A stretch of DNA of 64,000 bases from Bacteroides sp. 214 (GCF_010501015.1 NZ_QVML01000003.1:120486-184485); one strand, 5' to 3'; positions 35,576 through 45,533 are shown, counted from the stretch's first letter. Notes: generated from the sequence alone by a model not told the origin. Translations and numbers: made by a program.

Positions 35576-38500
35576 ATGAGTATTTATTCATCAGCAGTAA
35601 AAAAACCGGTAACAACAGCTCTCTGCTTTGTTGCCATTATTATACTCGGTATATTTTCGTATATGCAATTGGCTGTAGACCTGTTGCCGCAAATAGACGA
35701 GAATACCATTATGATTATGACTTCCTATCCGGGAGCCAGCGCTAGTGATATAGAGATGAATGTATCCAAGCCTTTGGAGAATGCCTGCAATGGTATCAGT
35801 GACTTGAAACATATTACCTCTGCTTCTCGCGAAAACATATCCGTTATCACGTTAGAGTTTGAGTATGGTGTGGATATTGCCACGGCAACAAATGATGTAC
35901 GCGATAAATTGGATCAGGTTAAATCCAGTTTACCCGATGATGCCAATACACCCATTCTGTTTAAGTTTGGCGCAGATGATATTCCTATTATCATTCTATC
36001 TGTAGTAGCCGACGAAAGTACCAACGCGCTCTATAAAATTCTGGATGATAAGGTAGCCAACCCGTTGGCACGTGTAAGTGGGGTAGGTACAGTATCTATA
36101 TCGGGTACTGCGAAGCGCGAAGTAAATGTTTATTGCGACCCGTATAAGCTAGATGCCTATGGGTTGACCATTGAGAATATATCGCAAGTTATCGGTATGG
36201 AAAACCGTAACACGCCGGGTGGTAGTGTGGACTTTGGTTCGAATACACTCTCGCTTCGTGTGCAAGGAGAGTTCAGTGATGCAAACGAAATGCTGGATCT
36301 TGTAGTAGGTCATAAAGATAGAAAAGCCGTGTACCTGCGCGATGTGGCTCGCGTGGAAGATACAGTGGAAGAACGCTCGCAAGAATCGTACACCAACGGA
36401 CAGCGTGGTGCTATGGTTATTATTCAGAAACAATCGGGAGCAAACTCCGTGAATATAGCCAAAGAGGTACATAAGCGTTTGCCTGAATTACAACGTACCC
36501 TGCCGTCTGATGTACAGCTTGGTGTCATCATTGATACATCCGACAATATCAACAATACGATGGACTCGCTCATCGAAACAATCCTGACGACACTTGTTAT
36601 TGTTATGATTGTGGTGTTCGTTTTCTTAGGGCGTTGGCGCGCTACGCTTATCATTGTAATAACTATTCCGGTATCGCTCATCGGGGCATTTATCTATTTG
36701 TTGGTAAGTGGCAATACGTTGAACATCATCTCTTTATCGGCGCTTTCGCTGGCAATTGGTATGGTGGTTGATGACTCTATTGTAGTACTCGAAAATATTA
36801 CTACGCACATTAACCGCGGTAGTAAACCTGTGCAAGCGGCTATCTTCGCTACAAAAGAGGTGTCACTCTCAGTAATAGCCTCAACGCTTACCATGTTGGC
36901 GGTATTCCTTCCACTTACCATGGTAAGTGGTATGGCTGGTGTGTTATTCGAGCAGTTGGGTTGGATGGTTAGTGTTATCATGATTATCTCTACCACTGCC
37001 GCGCTTACGCTTATTCCGATGATGAGCTCTAAGATGCTGAAACTCGATAATAAGAAAGGCAAACTCTATACCCTGTTCTTTACGCCGATTGAAAGAGCAC
37101 TTGGTGCACTCGATAAGTGGTATGGGATGTTACTTAGTTGGGCGGTACATCATCGCAAAACAGTTATTGTGTTGGCAATAGCTCTTTTTGGAGGAAGCAT
37201 GATGTTGGTACCTCATATTAAAACAGAATTTTTCCCGGCTATGGATAATGCGCGTATAAGTATTACCGCCGAAATGCCGATTGGTACACGCCAGGATATT
37301 ACCCGCGATGTAGCCTACCGTATTACCGAAGAATTCAAAGTGAAGTACCCCGAGATAAAGGTGTTGAACTACTCCTTCGGGCAAGCAGACTCTGATAATA
37401 CATTCTCCAATATGAGCGAAAACGGAACGTATATTATCAAGTACAATATCTCCTTGATAGGTATTGAAGAACGTGACCGACACATGACGGAGATAGCCGA
37501 CCTTATGCGCCATGACCTTGCCAACTATACCGAGTTGAAAGAGTTTACCGTATCTGCCGGTGGTGGTATGTCTATGGGTGGAGAAGCCAGTGTAGACGTT
37601 GAGGTTTATGGATATGACTTTGCGCTAACCGATGCTGTAGCCGCCGAACTTACCGAACGGCTCCGCAATCAAAAAGAGTGTTCGCAGGTGAATATTAGTC
37701 GTGGCGATTATACTCCCGAAATACAGATTGACTTCGACCGTCAGAAGCTGGCACTCAACGGGTTGAATGTTACCACTGTCTCTTCTTACTTGCGCAACCG
37801 CGTGAATGGTTCGGTAGCATCTTACTTCCGCGAAGATGGCGAAGAGTATGACATTCGTGTGCGCTATGCTCCCGAGTATCGCGAAACGATAGAAGATATT
37901 GAGAATATTATGGTATATAATAATGCCGGACAAGGTATTCGCATTCGCGACATAGGCGAAGTAGTGGAACGTTTTACCCCACCTACTATTGAGCGCAAAG
38001 ACCGTGAGCGTATGATTACTGTGTCGGGTGTAGTAGCAGATGGATCTGCGTTGAGCGACTTGGTAACCAAAACAGAGCAGATCATAGCAAGTATGGATTT
38101 GCCGACGGATGTATCTTGCAGCATAGGTGGTACATACGAAGACCAACAAGATACTTTTGCAGACCTGATTACGCTCATGGTGCTGATTATAATCTTGGTA
38201 TTTATAGTGATGGCTGCACAGTTCGAATCGTTAGTAGACCCGTTTGTGATTATGTTTTCTATTCCGTTTGCATTTACGGGAGTGTTTACGGGGCTATTTG
38301 TTACCAATACACCGTTGGGCGTAATGGCAATGGTAGGTATCTTAATTCTTATTGGAGTGGTGGTAAAGAATGGTATTGTGTTGATAGACTACATTATTCT
38401 TTGTCGTGAACGGGGCATGAACATCATAAACTCGGTGGTAACGGCTGGAAAATCTCGTTTGAGACCTGTATTGATGACTACTCTTACTACCGTGCTCGGT

Positions 38501-38707
38501 ATGATACCGATGGCTATTGGTACCGGTGAAGGTGCCGAGATGTGGAACTCTATGGGGATGACTGTGGCTTGGGGGCTTTCGGTATCAACCGTGGTAACAC
38601 TTGTATTGATTCCGGTGATGTATTGCATCTTTGCCGGTGGAGGCGTGAAACGTCGTCGCAAGGAGTTAGCAAATATGGATGTATTGGAACTTAGGATTGA
38701 AGAATAA
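35576..38707 (+). CDS. RND-family efflux permease (HAE1-like)
   Basis: A 1,043-residue resistance-nodulation-division transporter with the expected two-fold repeat: a first membrane helix near residue 15, large periplasmic loops (about 35-330 and 560-860) and two bundles of helices. The proton-relay acids are present as Asp399-Asp400 in GMVVDDSIVVLEN, matching Asp407/408 of AcrB, and PMAIGTGEGAEMWNSMGM near the end is the usual second-half motif. It exports small molecules using the proton gradient together with the adaptor and TolC proteins. Drug, bile-acid or lipid substrates are all possible; there is no metal-binding signature of the CusA type. Confidence 0.95.
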   Translation: MSIYSSAVKKPVTTALCFVAIIILGIFSYMQLAVDLLPQIDENTIMIMTSYPGASASDIEMNVSKPLENACNGISDLKHITSASRENISVITLEFEYGVDIATATNDVRDKLDQVKSSLPDDANTPILFKFGADDIPIIILSVVADESTNALYKILDDKVANPLARVSGVGTVSISGTAKREVNVYCDPYKLDAYGLTIENISQVIGMENRNTPGGSVDFGSNTLSLRVQGEFSDANEMLDLVVGHKDRKAVYLRDVARVEDTVEERSQESYTNGQRGAMVIIQKQSGANSVNIAKEVHKRLPELQRTLPSDVQLGVIIDTSDNINNTMDSLIETILTTLVIVMIVVFVFLGRWRATLIIVITIPVSLIGAFIYLLVSGNTLNIISLSALSLAIGMVVDDSIVVLENITTHINRGSKPVQAAIFATKEVSLSVIASTLTMLAVFLPLTMVSGMAGVLFEQLGWMVSVIMIISTTAALTLIPMMSSKMLKLDNKKGKLYTLFFTPIERALGALDKWYGMLLSWAVHHRKTVIVLAIALFGGSMMLVPHIKTEFFPAMDNARISITAEMPIGTRQDITRDVAYRITEEFKVKYPEIKVLNYSFGQADSDNTFSNMSENGTYIIKYNISLIGIEERDRHMTEIADLMRHDLANYTELKEFTVSAGGGMSMGGEASVDVEVYGYDFALTDAVAAELTERLRNQKECSQVNISRGDYTPEIQIDFDRQKLALNGLNVTTVSSYLRNRVNGSVASYFREDGEEYDIRVRYAPEYRETIEDIENIMVYNNAGQGIRIRDIGEVVERFTPPTIERKDRERMITVSGVVADGSALSDLVTKTEQIIASMDLPTDVSCSIGGTYEDQQDTFADLITLMVLIIILVFIVMAAQFESLVDPFVIMFSIPFAFTGVFTGLFVTNTPLGVMAMVGILILIGVVVKNGIVLIDYIILCRERGMNIINSVVTAGKSRLRPVLMTTLTTVLGMIPMAIGTGEGAEMWNSMGMTVAWGLSVSTVVTLVLIPVMYCIFAGGGVKRRRKELANMDVLELRIEE

Positions 38708-38733
38708 GAGTAAATTAAGAAATACAGAAAATT

Positions 38734-39027
38734 ATGAAAGCAATATTTATATCATTTAATCAAGCGTCCTACGAGATGATTCTACAGATAATGGATAGAG
38801 AACAGCTACATGGATTTACCTATTGGGAGAGCGTAGCGGGACGAGGTTCCCACACCGGCGAACCACATTACGGAACGCACGCCTGGCCTACAATGAACGG
38901 CGCTATACTTACCATGGTTGACGATGCTAAGGTGGAGCGTTTTATGAAGTTATTACATAAATATGATATGCAATCCGAATCACAAGGGCTACGCGCCTTT
39001 GTGATTCCGGTGGAGCAAACCATTTAA
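38734..39027 (+). CDS. PG0541-family transporter-associated protein
   Basis: A 97-residue cytosolic protein with the pattern of the small family I know as PG0541 transporter-associated, usually encoded right after RND permease genes in Bacteroidetes. Recognisable features are the start KAIFISFNQASYEMILQIM, the centre GEPHYGTHAWPTMNGAILTM and an end QGLRAFVIPVEQTI; the pattern of short beta strands suggests a ferredoxin-like or PII-like fold. It is 26 bp after the permease and is part of the efflux operon. It may sense or regulate pump activity; no function is established to my knowledge. Confidence 0.75.
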   Translation: MKAIFISFNQASYEMILQIMDREQLHGFTYWESVAGRGSHTGEPHYGTHAWPTMNGAILTMVDDAKVERFMKLLHKYDMQSESQGLRAFVIPVEQTI

Positions 39028-39039
39028 TACACTACGGTC

Positions 39040-39606
39040 ATGACAGATAAATTACCTGTAAAAACGTTTATGCTACGATCACAGAAGAAGTATGGCCCCG
39101 TTGTGGGGGCTATACTTTTCCTGTTTGCGTCATTTTTCTTCTTCTGGATTGGCATGGGTTTGGAGAGAGTGACAGGGAAGTTCCTTTGTTTGATACTCTC
39201 CACCGCTTCGATAGGAGTGCTTTTCTTTTGTGTGGTGAGCTTTGTACATCTCAAAAGGAGTAAGTTCCTTGGCTTCTTTATTTCGAGCGACGGATTTAAT
39301 GATAATTCCACAGGACATGGCTACGGCATGGTCCTATGGAAAGATGTGGTAAAAATCCGTATTGTAGACGACCTTGAACATGGGTGGAGGTATATTTGCC
39401 TGAAGGTAAAGAATCCTTATGAATATATTGGTCGCGAACCGTTACAACACAAACGGCGATCGCTCGAACTAAAATTCCAATACTACGGTTCGCCCATTTG
39501 CTTTTCCAATCGTGGGCTGGATTGTACATTCCAAGAATTGGAGGATACAATACGTAGCTATTATGGAAATTATTTACAGAGAGAGAAAGAAAAGGATGTA
39601 TCATAA
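39040..39606 (+). CDS. Small membrane protein, STM3941-like family
   Basis: A 188-residue protein with two adjacent membrane helices (about 18-38 and 45-67) and a soluble C-terminal part. The sequence GFFISSDGFNDNSTGHGYGMVLWKDVVKIRI is the feature I associate with the STM3941 family, whose C-terminal part is a PH-like domain (a GWxYI strand follows). It starts 12 bp after the PG0541-type gene and is the last gene of the efflux operon; a hairpin follows 20 bp after the stop. The role is unknown, and membership in the efflux system is by position only. Confidence 0.65.
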   Translation: MTDKLPVKTFMLRSQKKYGPVVGAILFLFASFFFFWIGMGLERVTGKFLCLILSTASIGVLFFCVVSFVHLKRSKFLGFFISSDGFNDNSTGHGYGMVLWKDVVKIRIVDDLEHGWRYICLKVKNPYEYIGREPLQHKRRSLELKFQYYGSPICFSNRGLDCTFQELEDTIRSYYGNYLQREKEKDVS

Positions 39607-39626
39607 GTTCTTTTTGATTTTATTGG

Positions 39627-39658
39627 CGAATCAGCATCATCAGCATGGTGCTGATTCG
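39627..39658 (+). terminator. Terminator-like hairpin after the efflux operon
   Basis: Perfect 10-bp arms CGAATCAGCA (39627-39636) and TGCTGATTCG (39649-39658) around a 12-nt loop, followed by TTGTTTG. The hairpin is strong but the T-tract is poor. Confidence 0.65.
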
Positions 39659-39685
39659 TTGTTTGAAAGCTTGGTAGATGGAAAA

Positions 39686-39715
39686 ATTGATTAATCGGTG
39701 GAAAAAATAATCAAT
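39686..39715. repeat. AT-rich inverted repeat upstream of the large pectinesterase
   Basis: ATTGATTA (39686-39693) and TAATCAAT (39708-39715) flank 14 bp; ATTAATCG also recurs nearby at about 39690 and 39717. It lies about 170 bp before the pectinesterase ATG in an otherwise AT-rich stretch with no exact TAnnTTTG box. It may be a regulator site or chance. Confidence 0.3.
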
Positions 39716-39880
39716 CATTAATCGTGTGGAATATTTGAGGAATAAACATTTGATTGTATGAAGTATTCTTTCCAAATTTGGTTTGATTTTACAAAAGCTA
39801 AAGAGGACTTCGGCTTTTGTTTTAATTAAAAAAACACGACAAACAATTATTAGAAGTCCCACTAACAATCAATTTTAATC

Positions 39881-42800
39881 ATGAAGAACATTTACAAAAG
39901 ACTTTCAGTCGTTGCCCTGGCATCAGCCACTCTTATGTCAGCTTGGGCGGCAAGTGGGGATCCGGTGGCAATCCCAACAACAGCAGGAGAATACATCAAC
40001 TGGGGAGATGCAACAATAACTGCTGCTAAAGTTGAAAACGATGGTGCAAATATTGGTAGCACGGGAGAGAGCACAATAATTGTATTCAATCTTGCTAATA
40101 GCAAGGCGGGCGACTACACCATGACATTAAGCACCGGACATAAGGAAAGTGCAACCGCAACCATAAACCTTGCAATAGCAGATGCAAGTGGTGCTGCACT
40201 GTATAATGGAACTCACTCTGTGATAGGTACCGGATCTTGGAGTAATTTTTCTCAGACATCAACTCACATTATTAAAAACTTACCTGCCGGAAATCTAACT
40301 CTTACGATGTCAGTTTCCGATCTTACCGGTAATAAATATGCCGGCAACTGGAGTAAACTTGCCATCTATGAAGGGATAGTGGATAACAGGGATCATATTC
40401 CCGGTACTCTTTCACTCGACAAAGGTATTTATTCGCATGGTCAAATGAACGAAGGCACTAATATCGGTTGGATAACCGATGGTCGTCATGCAAGTTATGA
40501 CTTTGTTTGCGACGAAGCCGGTGTGTATGAAATGAGTTGGGAAATAGCTCGCTATGCCTCCGACAAAGTTCGAATCACTGTAACAGATAAAGCTACCAGA
40601 GACGAAGAGCTTGATATGGTATGGGATTTGACCGATGATATTCCTGGCGATTACACGCTAAAATCATTCAACCTTGAGGGCGAAATAAGCGAAGGCGAGA
40701 AGACTATTAAATACCTCTTCTATTCAGAGTCGGGCAATACAAGTTTTATTTGTAACTACAAAGCTCTTTCATTCAAGAAAATTGCTGAGCATGCTGCCAG
40801 CGTAAAGAGTGTGACTATAGAGGGCCAGACCGTTGCAAAAGGCGATGGTTACGACTGGGCTTGCGTACTTCCCGAATCTTATTCGGCAGCTACAACCACT
40901 CTGGACATCAAGAGTGTATGGAGCACAATTGCTGTTAGTGCTAAAAATGGCGAAGAGAATGTAGCGGTAACCAACAAAGGTAATGGCCTTTTTGAACTTC
41001 CTACCCCTGCCGCTGGTGCAGAGACTATTGTTACTATCAATGTTACAGCCGATGCGGCAAGCGGAGCAATGCTATTCAAAGAAGCGTATACCGTTCGTTT
41101 GTTCCGTATAGGTGATGTCGAAATAGCTACCCTGAGTATCGGTGGACAAAGTGCCGGTGAAACTATCATTAATACTCTTAATGGCGCAGGTGCTACTGCT
41201 TCTCTTACCGGTAATATCTATACCGCTCTTCCCGAGGTGAAAGCTACTTTCCTCGACGGCTCAACAGCTACCGGCGAAGGTACAATCTCAGGTACTACCG
41301 CTACTTACAAATTTACAGGTAAGAGTGGCGAAAAGAGTAAAGAATTCACCTTGAATGTGGAAGGCATCCATATTTACGCTCCTTCTGATAAAGATGAATC
41401 TTTCTCCATTCGTTTTGATGGCGCTCTCAATCAGCCCGATGGATCTTGGAGTGATGGTTCTTACACCTTCACTGGCACTAATGGTTTTGATGGTTGGGGA
41501 GGAACTCAGTTCAAGTTTAAGACCAATACAGACTACACACTCTCGGTTCCATCCGATGTAGTGCTTAAGCAGGTTAAATTTGTAGGTCTTTACGATAACT
41601 ATGCAGCCGGTGCAGTTGGTACTTTCAAGGCCGAAGGCGCTACCGTATATCTTCCTACCAATCGTTCTTTCAAATCGGGTGGCCCCGGATACGAACTGAT
41701 TGTCAATATCGAGGGTAACACCGCGGGAAATCCGATCGTATTTAATTTTGCATCAGGAAGTCAGCCCGTTGCATGGTTTGATTTAGTGTATGAAAAAGTA
41801 AGCCTTACCTCAGAACCCAAGTTGAATTCCACTTCATCTACATCAACTGAGCATAAAAACCATGCTGTGGTTACACTCAATTTTGATCGTAAGATGAAGG
41901 ATATGGAGGCTACAATCAATGGAAAAACTGTTAAGGCAGAAGGTGGATCAAGCTCCGTACGTTTTGCCCTTTGGGATCTTCCATACAATACAAAAAGCTC
42001 GCTTGTAATAGCTGCGGGTGCGGCTCAAGATACTTATGGTAATGTTAATGCTGCTCCAATTTCGGTTGATGTTGTAGTAGGTAGCGAGGAGGTAGTCGAA
42101 GCCATCGGAACAGGTAACTTATACATCGTTTCTACCGTAGCCGAGTGGAAAGAAGCTATTGCTGCTGTCAATGCATCCAACACAAAAACCGACTCGCCTC
42201 GTAAAGTAATTTTTGTTCGTAACGGAGATTATGATTTTGGATCTGAAGAACAGACACTACGCGCTCATAATGTGTCGATTATTGGCGAAAGTCAAACTGA
42301 TGTGCTTATTCACGGAAAACGCGAAGGCATATCCAATCCTGTATTTTCAACCCGCAATGCAACCAACACATACATGCAGGATTTTACCGTGCGCAACGAC
42401 TTTAACTTCGGCACTGATAATTACCGGGGAGTTGCAGTAGCTCATTACGGAGGTAAAAAAGATATTATGAAGAATATGATACTCCAAAGCTATCAAGACA
42501 CTCAGGTTACAGGCGAGAGTGGTTATTATGAAGATTGTACCATTCATGGAACAGTTGACTTTATTTGTGGAGGCGGAGAACATTTCTACAACAACTGCGA
42601 CCTTATAGTTGAAGATGCGGGTGCAATTGCAGCTCCGGCTACATCGGCAAGTCACAAACATGGCTATGTATTCCAAAATTGCACCATCTCGGGCAAATCG
42701 GGATATACACTTGGTCGTCCTTGGCAGAATGAACCCAAAGCGTTCTTCCTTAACACGACAATGGAAGCTCTTCCTACAGATGCTGGTTGGGGTAGTATGG

Positions 42801-43390
42801 GAAATCTGCCTACTTATTTCTTTGAATATAACTCAATGGATACCGAAGGAAAAGCAATTGACCTTAGCAAACGAACAAATTCGCCAACAAGCACCAATCA
42901 ATATTCTCCTATTCTTCCGGCGGAATATGCCGACTATTTCACTGTACGCAATGTTCTTTGCGGCACAGATAGCTGGTCGCCAGTTGAAGGAGCAGAAACA
43001 ATGGATGCTCCAATTGAGGTTAAGATAGACGGAAACGGTACAATTACCTGGACTCCTGTTGCAAATGCGCTTTATTACGCCATCTATTCTAATGATGCGT
43101 TGGTAGAAATCGTTGCCGGAAACAGCTACGATACGAAACAAGCAGTTGTAAGAGCCGAAGGCGACCCTGCTTATACAGTTCGTGCTGCTAACCCTCTTGG
43201 TGGACTTGGCAAAACTTCATTGGCAGCCAGCCCTGTTACAGGCATCAAAGATGTAGTTGCTTCGGAAGTTGTGTCAGTAAGGTATTATAACCTTCAGGGA
43301 GTAGTCGTAGACAAAGTATCGAAAGGCATCTATATTAAGGTTAGCAAACTGTCCGACGGAAGCGAAAAGGCAGAGAAAGTAATATTCTAA
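39881..43390 (+). CDS. Large multidomain secreted pectinesterase (CE8) with altered active-site Gln
   Basis: A 1,169-residue exported protein. After a signal peptide (to about 24, SAWAA) come two beta-sandwich modules resembling carbohydrate-binding domains (about 30-300), repeated Ig-like modules (about 300-740), a CE8 pectinesterase domain (about 750-1040) and a C-terminal segment with RYYNLQGVVVDKVSKGIYIK, the pattern of type IX-like sorting tails seen in Prevotella and Bacteroides. In the CE8 domain, Gln and Asp873 of SYQDTQ, Asp893 of VDFICG and Arg946 of LGRPW are kept. The first oxyanion Gln (GQAVA in the enzyme at 18250) is replaced by Arg849 in YRGVAV. It stands alone between the efflux operon and a terminator. 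Confidence 0.88.
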   Translation: MKNIYKRLSVVALASATLMSAWAASGDPVAIPTTAGEYINWGDATITAAKVENDGANIGSTGESTIIVFNLANSKAGDYTMTLSTGHKESATATINLAIADASGAALYNGTHSVIGTGSWSNFSQTSTHIIKNLPAGNLTLTMSVSDLTGNKYAGNWSKLAIYEGIVDNRDHIPGTLSLDKGIYSHGQMNEGTNIGWITDGRHASYDFVCDEAGVYEMSWEIARYASDKVRITVTDKATRDEELDMVWDLTDDIPGDYTLKSFNLEGEISEGEKTIKYLFYSESGNTSFICNYKALSFKKIAEHAASVKSVTIEGQTVAKGDGYDWACVLPESYSAATTTLDIKSVWSTIAVSAKNGEENVAVTNKGNGLFELPTPAAGAETIVTINVTADAASGAMLFKEAYTVRLFRIGDVEIATLSIGGQSAGETIINTLNGAGATASLTGNIYTALPEVKATFLDGSTATGEGTISGTTATYKFTGKSGEKSKEFTLNVEGIHIYAPSDKDESFSIRFDGALNQPDGSWSDGSYTFTGTNGFDGWGGTQFKFKTNTDYTLSVPSDVVLKQVKFVGLYDNYAAGAVGTFKAEGATVYLPTNRSFKSGGPGYELIVNIEGNTAGNPIVFNFASGSQPVAWFDLVYEKVSLTSEPKLNSTSSTSTEHKNHAVVTLNFDRKMKDMEATINGKTVKAEGGSSSVRFALWDLPYNTKSSLVIAAGAAQDTYGNVNAAPISVDVVVGSEEVVEAIGTGNLYIVSTVAEWKEAIAAVNASNTKTDSPRKVIFVRNGDYDFGSEEQTLRAHNVSIIGESQTDVLIHGKREGISNPVFSTRNATNTYMQDFTVRNDFNFGTDNYRGVAVAHYGGKKDIMKNMILQSYQDTQVTGESGYYEDCTIHGTVDFICGGGEHFYNNCDLIVEDAGAIAAPATSASHKHGYVFQNCTISGKSGYTLGRPWQNEPKAFFLNTTMEALPTDAGWGSMGNLPTYFFEYNSMDTEGKAIDLSKRTNSPTSTNQYSPILPAEYADYFTVRNVLCGTDSWSPVEGAETMDAPIEVKIDGNGTITWTPVANALYYAIYSNDALVEIVAGNSYDTKQAVVRAEGDPAYTVRAANPLGGLGKTSLAASPVTGIKDVVASEVVSVRYYNLQGVVVDKVSKGIYIKVSKLSDGSEKAEKVIF

Positions 43391-43413
43391 GCATCTTAGT
43401 ATAAATCATATAG

Positions 43414-43471
43414 TTGCAGCTGCATCAGTTCACACTCTCGTTGGTGTAACCTGTGCAGCTGCAATATTTTT
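43414..43471 (+). terminator. Intrinsic terminator after the large pectinesterase
   Basis: Eleven-bp perfect arms TTGCAGCTGCA (43414-43424) and TGCAGCTGCAA (43454-43464), with a partly paired inner stem, followed by TATTTTT. It starts 24 bp after the stop codon. Confidence 0.8.
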
Positions 43472-43520
43472 GAGTAGGTTATTCTTTGGTCAGGTCGTTG
43501 ATATAACGTCTATTAGTAGC

Positions 43521-44117
43521 TCAGAAAGAACGTTTAATTGATATACCAAACAACTTCTTTTCGGGCAAATTCAACATCTCAAAATACGCCCCAATCGCAG
43601 CTTTTTTGCTAATAGCATATTCATAAGAAGCCTTGAACGCATAATCAAAAACCTCAAAAGTCATATCATGAGCCATGATTCTCTTTTGTCCGGCTACTGC
43701 GCTTTGGAAAACGTTCTTCCTGTGGTGGCAGTAACTTGGGCCCACTCCAATACCAAGTTTCAATGCATGTTTTGACTCTTTATCAATCAGCAAGTTAATA
43801 ACATCTACACTGGCATTCAACATGAAGGATAGGTTCAGCTTTCCGTCCAGATTATAGTTGCTCTCTTTTCCCCAAACAATGTCTTGCTCTTCGTCCTGTT
43901 CAAGAGCCATGTAATCGCTTTTTAGCGGAAGAGAATTATAAAAGCTCAGTGACAAACTAAGCTCCAACCAGTTGTAGGATTTACCATATTCTACTTTTGC
44001 ACCATAACCTTCCGAGAAATCAGATCCGATATTGAAGCGTATAAAGTCATTGCGCTGTTGGGCGCTGGAAGAGATAGCCAAAGTGGCTAATAAAACTAGA
44101 ATTAGTTGTTTTTTCAT
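43521..44117 (-). CDS. Small outer-membrane beta-barrel protein, unknown function
   Basis: A 198-residue exported protein with a signal peptide (to about residue 19, SSSAQ). The mature part alternates aromatic or hydrophobic with polar residues (LELSLSLSFYNSLPLKS, YAFKASYEYAISKKAAIGAYF) and ends in Phe, as outer-membrane barrels do. I do not recognise a family. It is the third of three similar-sized barrel genes on the minus strand, 21 bp after the previous one, and downstream of a membrane-bound TPR regulator gene. The arrangement suggests that the three form one complex or respond to one signal. Confidence 0.7.
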   Translation of the reverse strand: MKKQLILVLLATLAISSSAQQRNDFIRFNIGSDFSEGYGAKVEYGKSYNWLELSLSLSFYNSLPLKSDYMALEQDEEQDIVWGKESNYNLDGKLNLSFMLNASVDVINLLIDKESKHALKLGIGVGPSYCHHRKNVFQSAVAGQKRIMAHDMTFEVFDYAFKASYEYAISKKAAIGAYFEMLNLPEKKLFGISIKRSF

Positions 44118-44138
44118 GGTTTTGCTGTTTTATATGTT

Positions 44139-44717
44139 CTAAAAAATAATTCCTACAGATAGTGCCAAAGAATGTCTCCACTGACTTGCTTTATAATAAT
44201 CTACTACCACTTCGTCTCCTTCATAAATTCCCCTCCAATGAGTACCTCTAAGCTGTTTTAAGTTATATCCTACTTGTGCTTTGAGTCCAAAATGCTTACG
44301 GAACATCCATAGATGCCCAACCCCTATTCCCCACAGGAAGCCCGCTACCATCTCTCCTGTCTTTAGTCCGGCTCCCACATCGGTATATACATATCCTTTG
44401 GGTAGTGAAGCTACTGGCGAGTATCTTACTGTGGCAAAAATAGGTAGTGTATTGTATCCGGGGTTTTCGTACCGTTCCAGTCCAATACCCAGACCTACCG
44501 ACAGTGGGTCGGAAAGACGACAAATAGCGGATAAGCGCAAAGAATTAGTGTACATCTTGTACTCGCTTCGCTTTATGTTATAAGCATCACCTTTTTCACT
44601 AATTCCAATCATATAACCATAATCGAGTTCCAGGTGAAGTTTAGATTGTGCGAATACTGTTTGAACTCCCCCAATAACCAATAAGGCAAATGCAATAATT
44701 ACTTTTCTATTATTCAT
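44139..44717 (-). CDS. Small outer-membrane beta-barrel protein, unknown function
   Basis: A 192-residue exported protein with a signal peptide (to about residue 24, TVFAQ). Alternating strands such as GYMIGISEKG, SLRLSAICRLSDPLSVGLGIGLERY and a terminal ALSVGIIF point to an eight-stranded outer-membrane barrel. Its ATG overlaps the stop of the preceding gene by 4 bp (44714-44717), so the two are translationally coupled. No family recognised. It has the same strand, size and probable fold as its two neighbours, but the three are not obvious copies of each other. Confidence 0.7.
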   Translation of the reverse strand: MNNRKVIIAFALLVIGGVQTVFAQSKLHLELDYGYMIGISEKGDAYNIKRSEYKMYTNSLRLSAICRLSDPLSVGLGIGLERYENPGYNTLPIFATVRYSPVASLPKGYVYTDVGAGLKTGEMVAGFLWGIGVGHLWMFRKHFGLKAQVGYNLKQLRGTHWRGIYEGDEVVVDYYKASQWRHSLALSVGIIF

Positions 44718-45376
44718 AAATCTATTAATTTAAGTGATATTCTATAATATGCTTTGTTGCGAGTAACATACTCTTCCAAGCGTTGTTTGTCAATTGTGCA
44801 ATGGCGAAAAGCTGAGTATACATCATACCATCCACAACCAAAACCCAGAAAGAGCTTTAATCTGTTTTCTTTTTTATTCAAGTTGCAATATAAACCTATT
44901 TCTGAGAAAACTCCGGGAGAGAATCTGGAATATTGTAACTTGCTTACCGTTTTGGTTTGTTCTCCCTCTGCTCCATAGGTCGTTTTATCTAAAGAAACAG
45001 ACTCTAACGGTACAGGCTCAAAGAAAAAAGAATTATGATTATACAAACCAATTGTTTTAGATAGGGGGAGCAAGAAAAAGAGTGATGAAGTGATGTTGAT
45101 ATGTTTATAGTTTTCATCATCCAGTGAATAATATATGTTCTGATTACTTGCTTGCCAGCCTATTCCATCTACTTTATAGTGATATATCATAGCACCAACA
45201 GAAGTCCCAATATATTTATTAAGCATCCAGTTGTAATTGACTGCGTAATGAAATCCAACCTCATCCTTATTGCCGTACAAACCTATGTCGCCACTAAAAC
45301 CTCTTCGCTTTTGAGCAGAGGATTGTTGGGGACAGAGAAAGGGTAAAATCAGTAAGATTAAATAATAATACTTCAT
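44714..45376 (-). CDS. Small outer-membrane protein, unknown function
   Basis: A 220-residue exported protein with a signal peptide (to about residue 21, SSAQK). It contains barrel-like strands (GFHYAVNYNWMLNKYIGTSVGAMIYHY, SRFSPGVFSEIGLYCNL) but ends in a non-aromatic Leu (SLKLIDL), unlike its two neighbours. It is the first gene of the three-gene group and overlaps the next by 4 bp. The 157-bp gap before it separates it from the TPR regulator gene and contains near-repeats of TGTCAC(G/A)AA at about 45454 and 45484 that could be operator sites. No family recognised. Confidence 0.68.
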   Translation of the reverse strand: MKYYYLILLILPFLCPQQSSAQKRRGFSGDIGLYGNKDEVGFHYAVNYNWMLNKYIGTSVGAMIYHYKVDGIGWQASNQNIYYSLDDENYKHINITSSLFFLLPLSKTIGLYNHNSFFFEPVPLESVSLDKTTYGAEGEQTKTVSKLQYSRFSPGVFSEIGLYCNLNKKENRLKLFLGFGCGWYDVYSAFRHCTIDKQRLEEYVTRNKAYYRISLKLIDL

Positions 45377-45533
45377 ATGTTGATGTCGTTCTTAAAACGA
45401 ATAGTGATTTCACAAAGTAACAATTACTTTTGCTAACAACACCTAAATATGATGTCACGAAAATGTCATGTTTTTCAATAGGACTGTCACAAATGCATCA
45501 CAACAGCGTTACAAATAGCTATAAATCAATATG

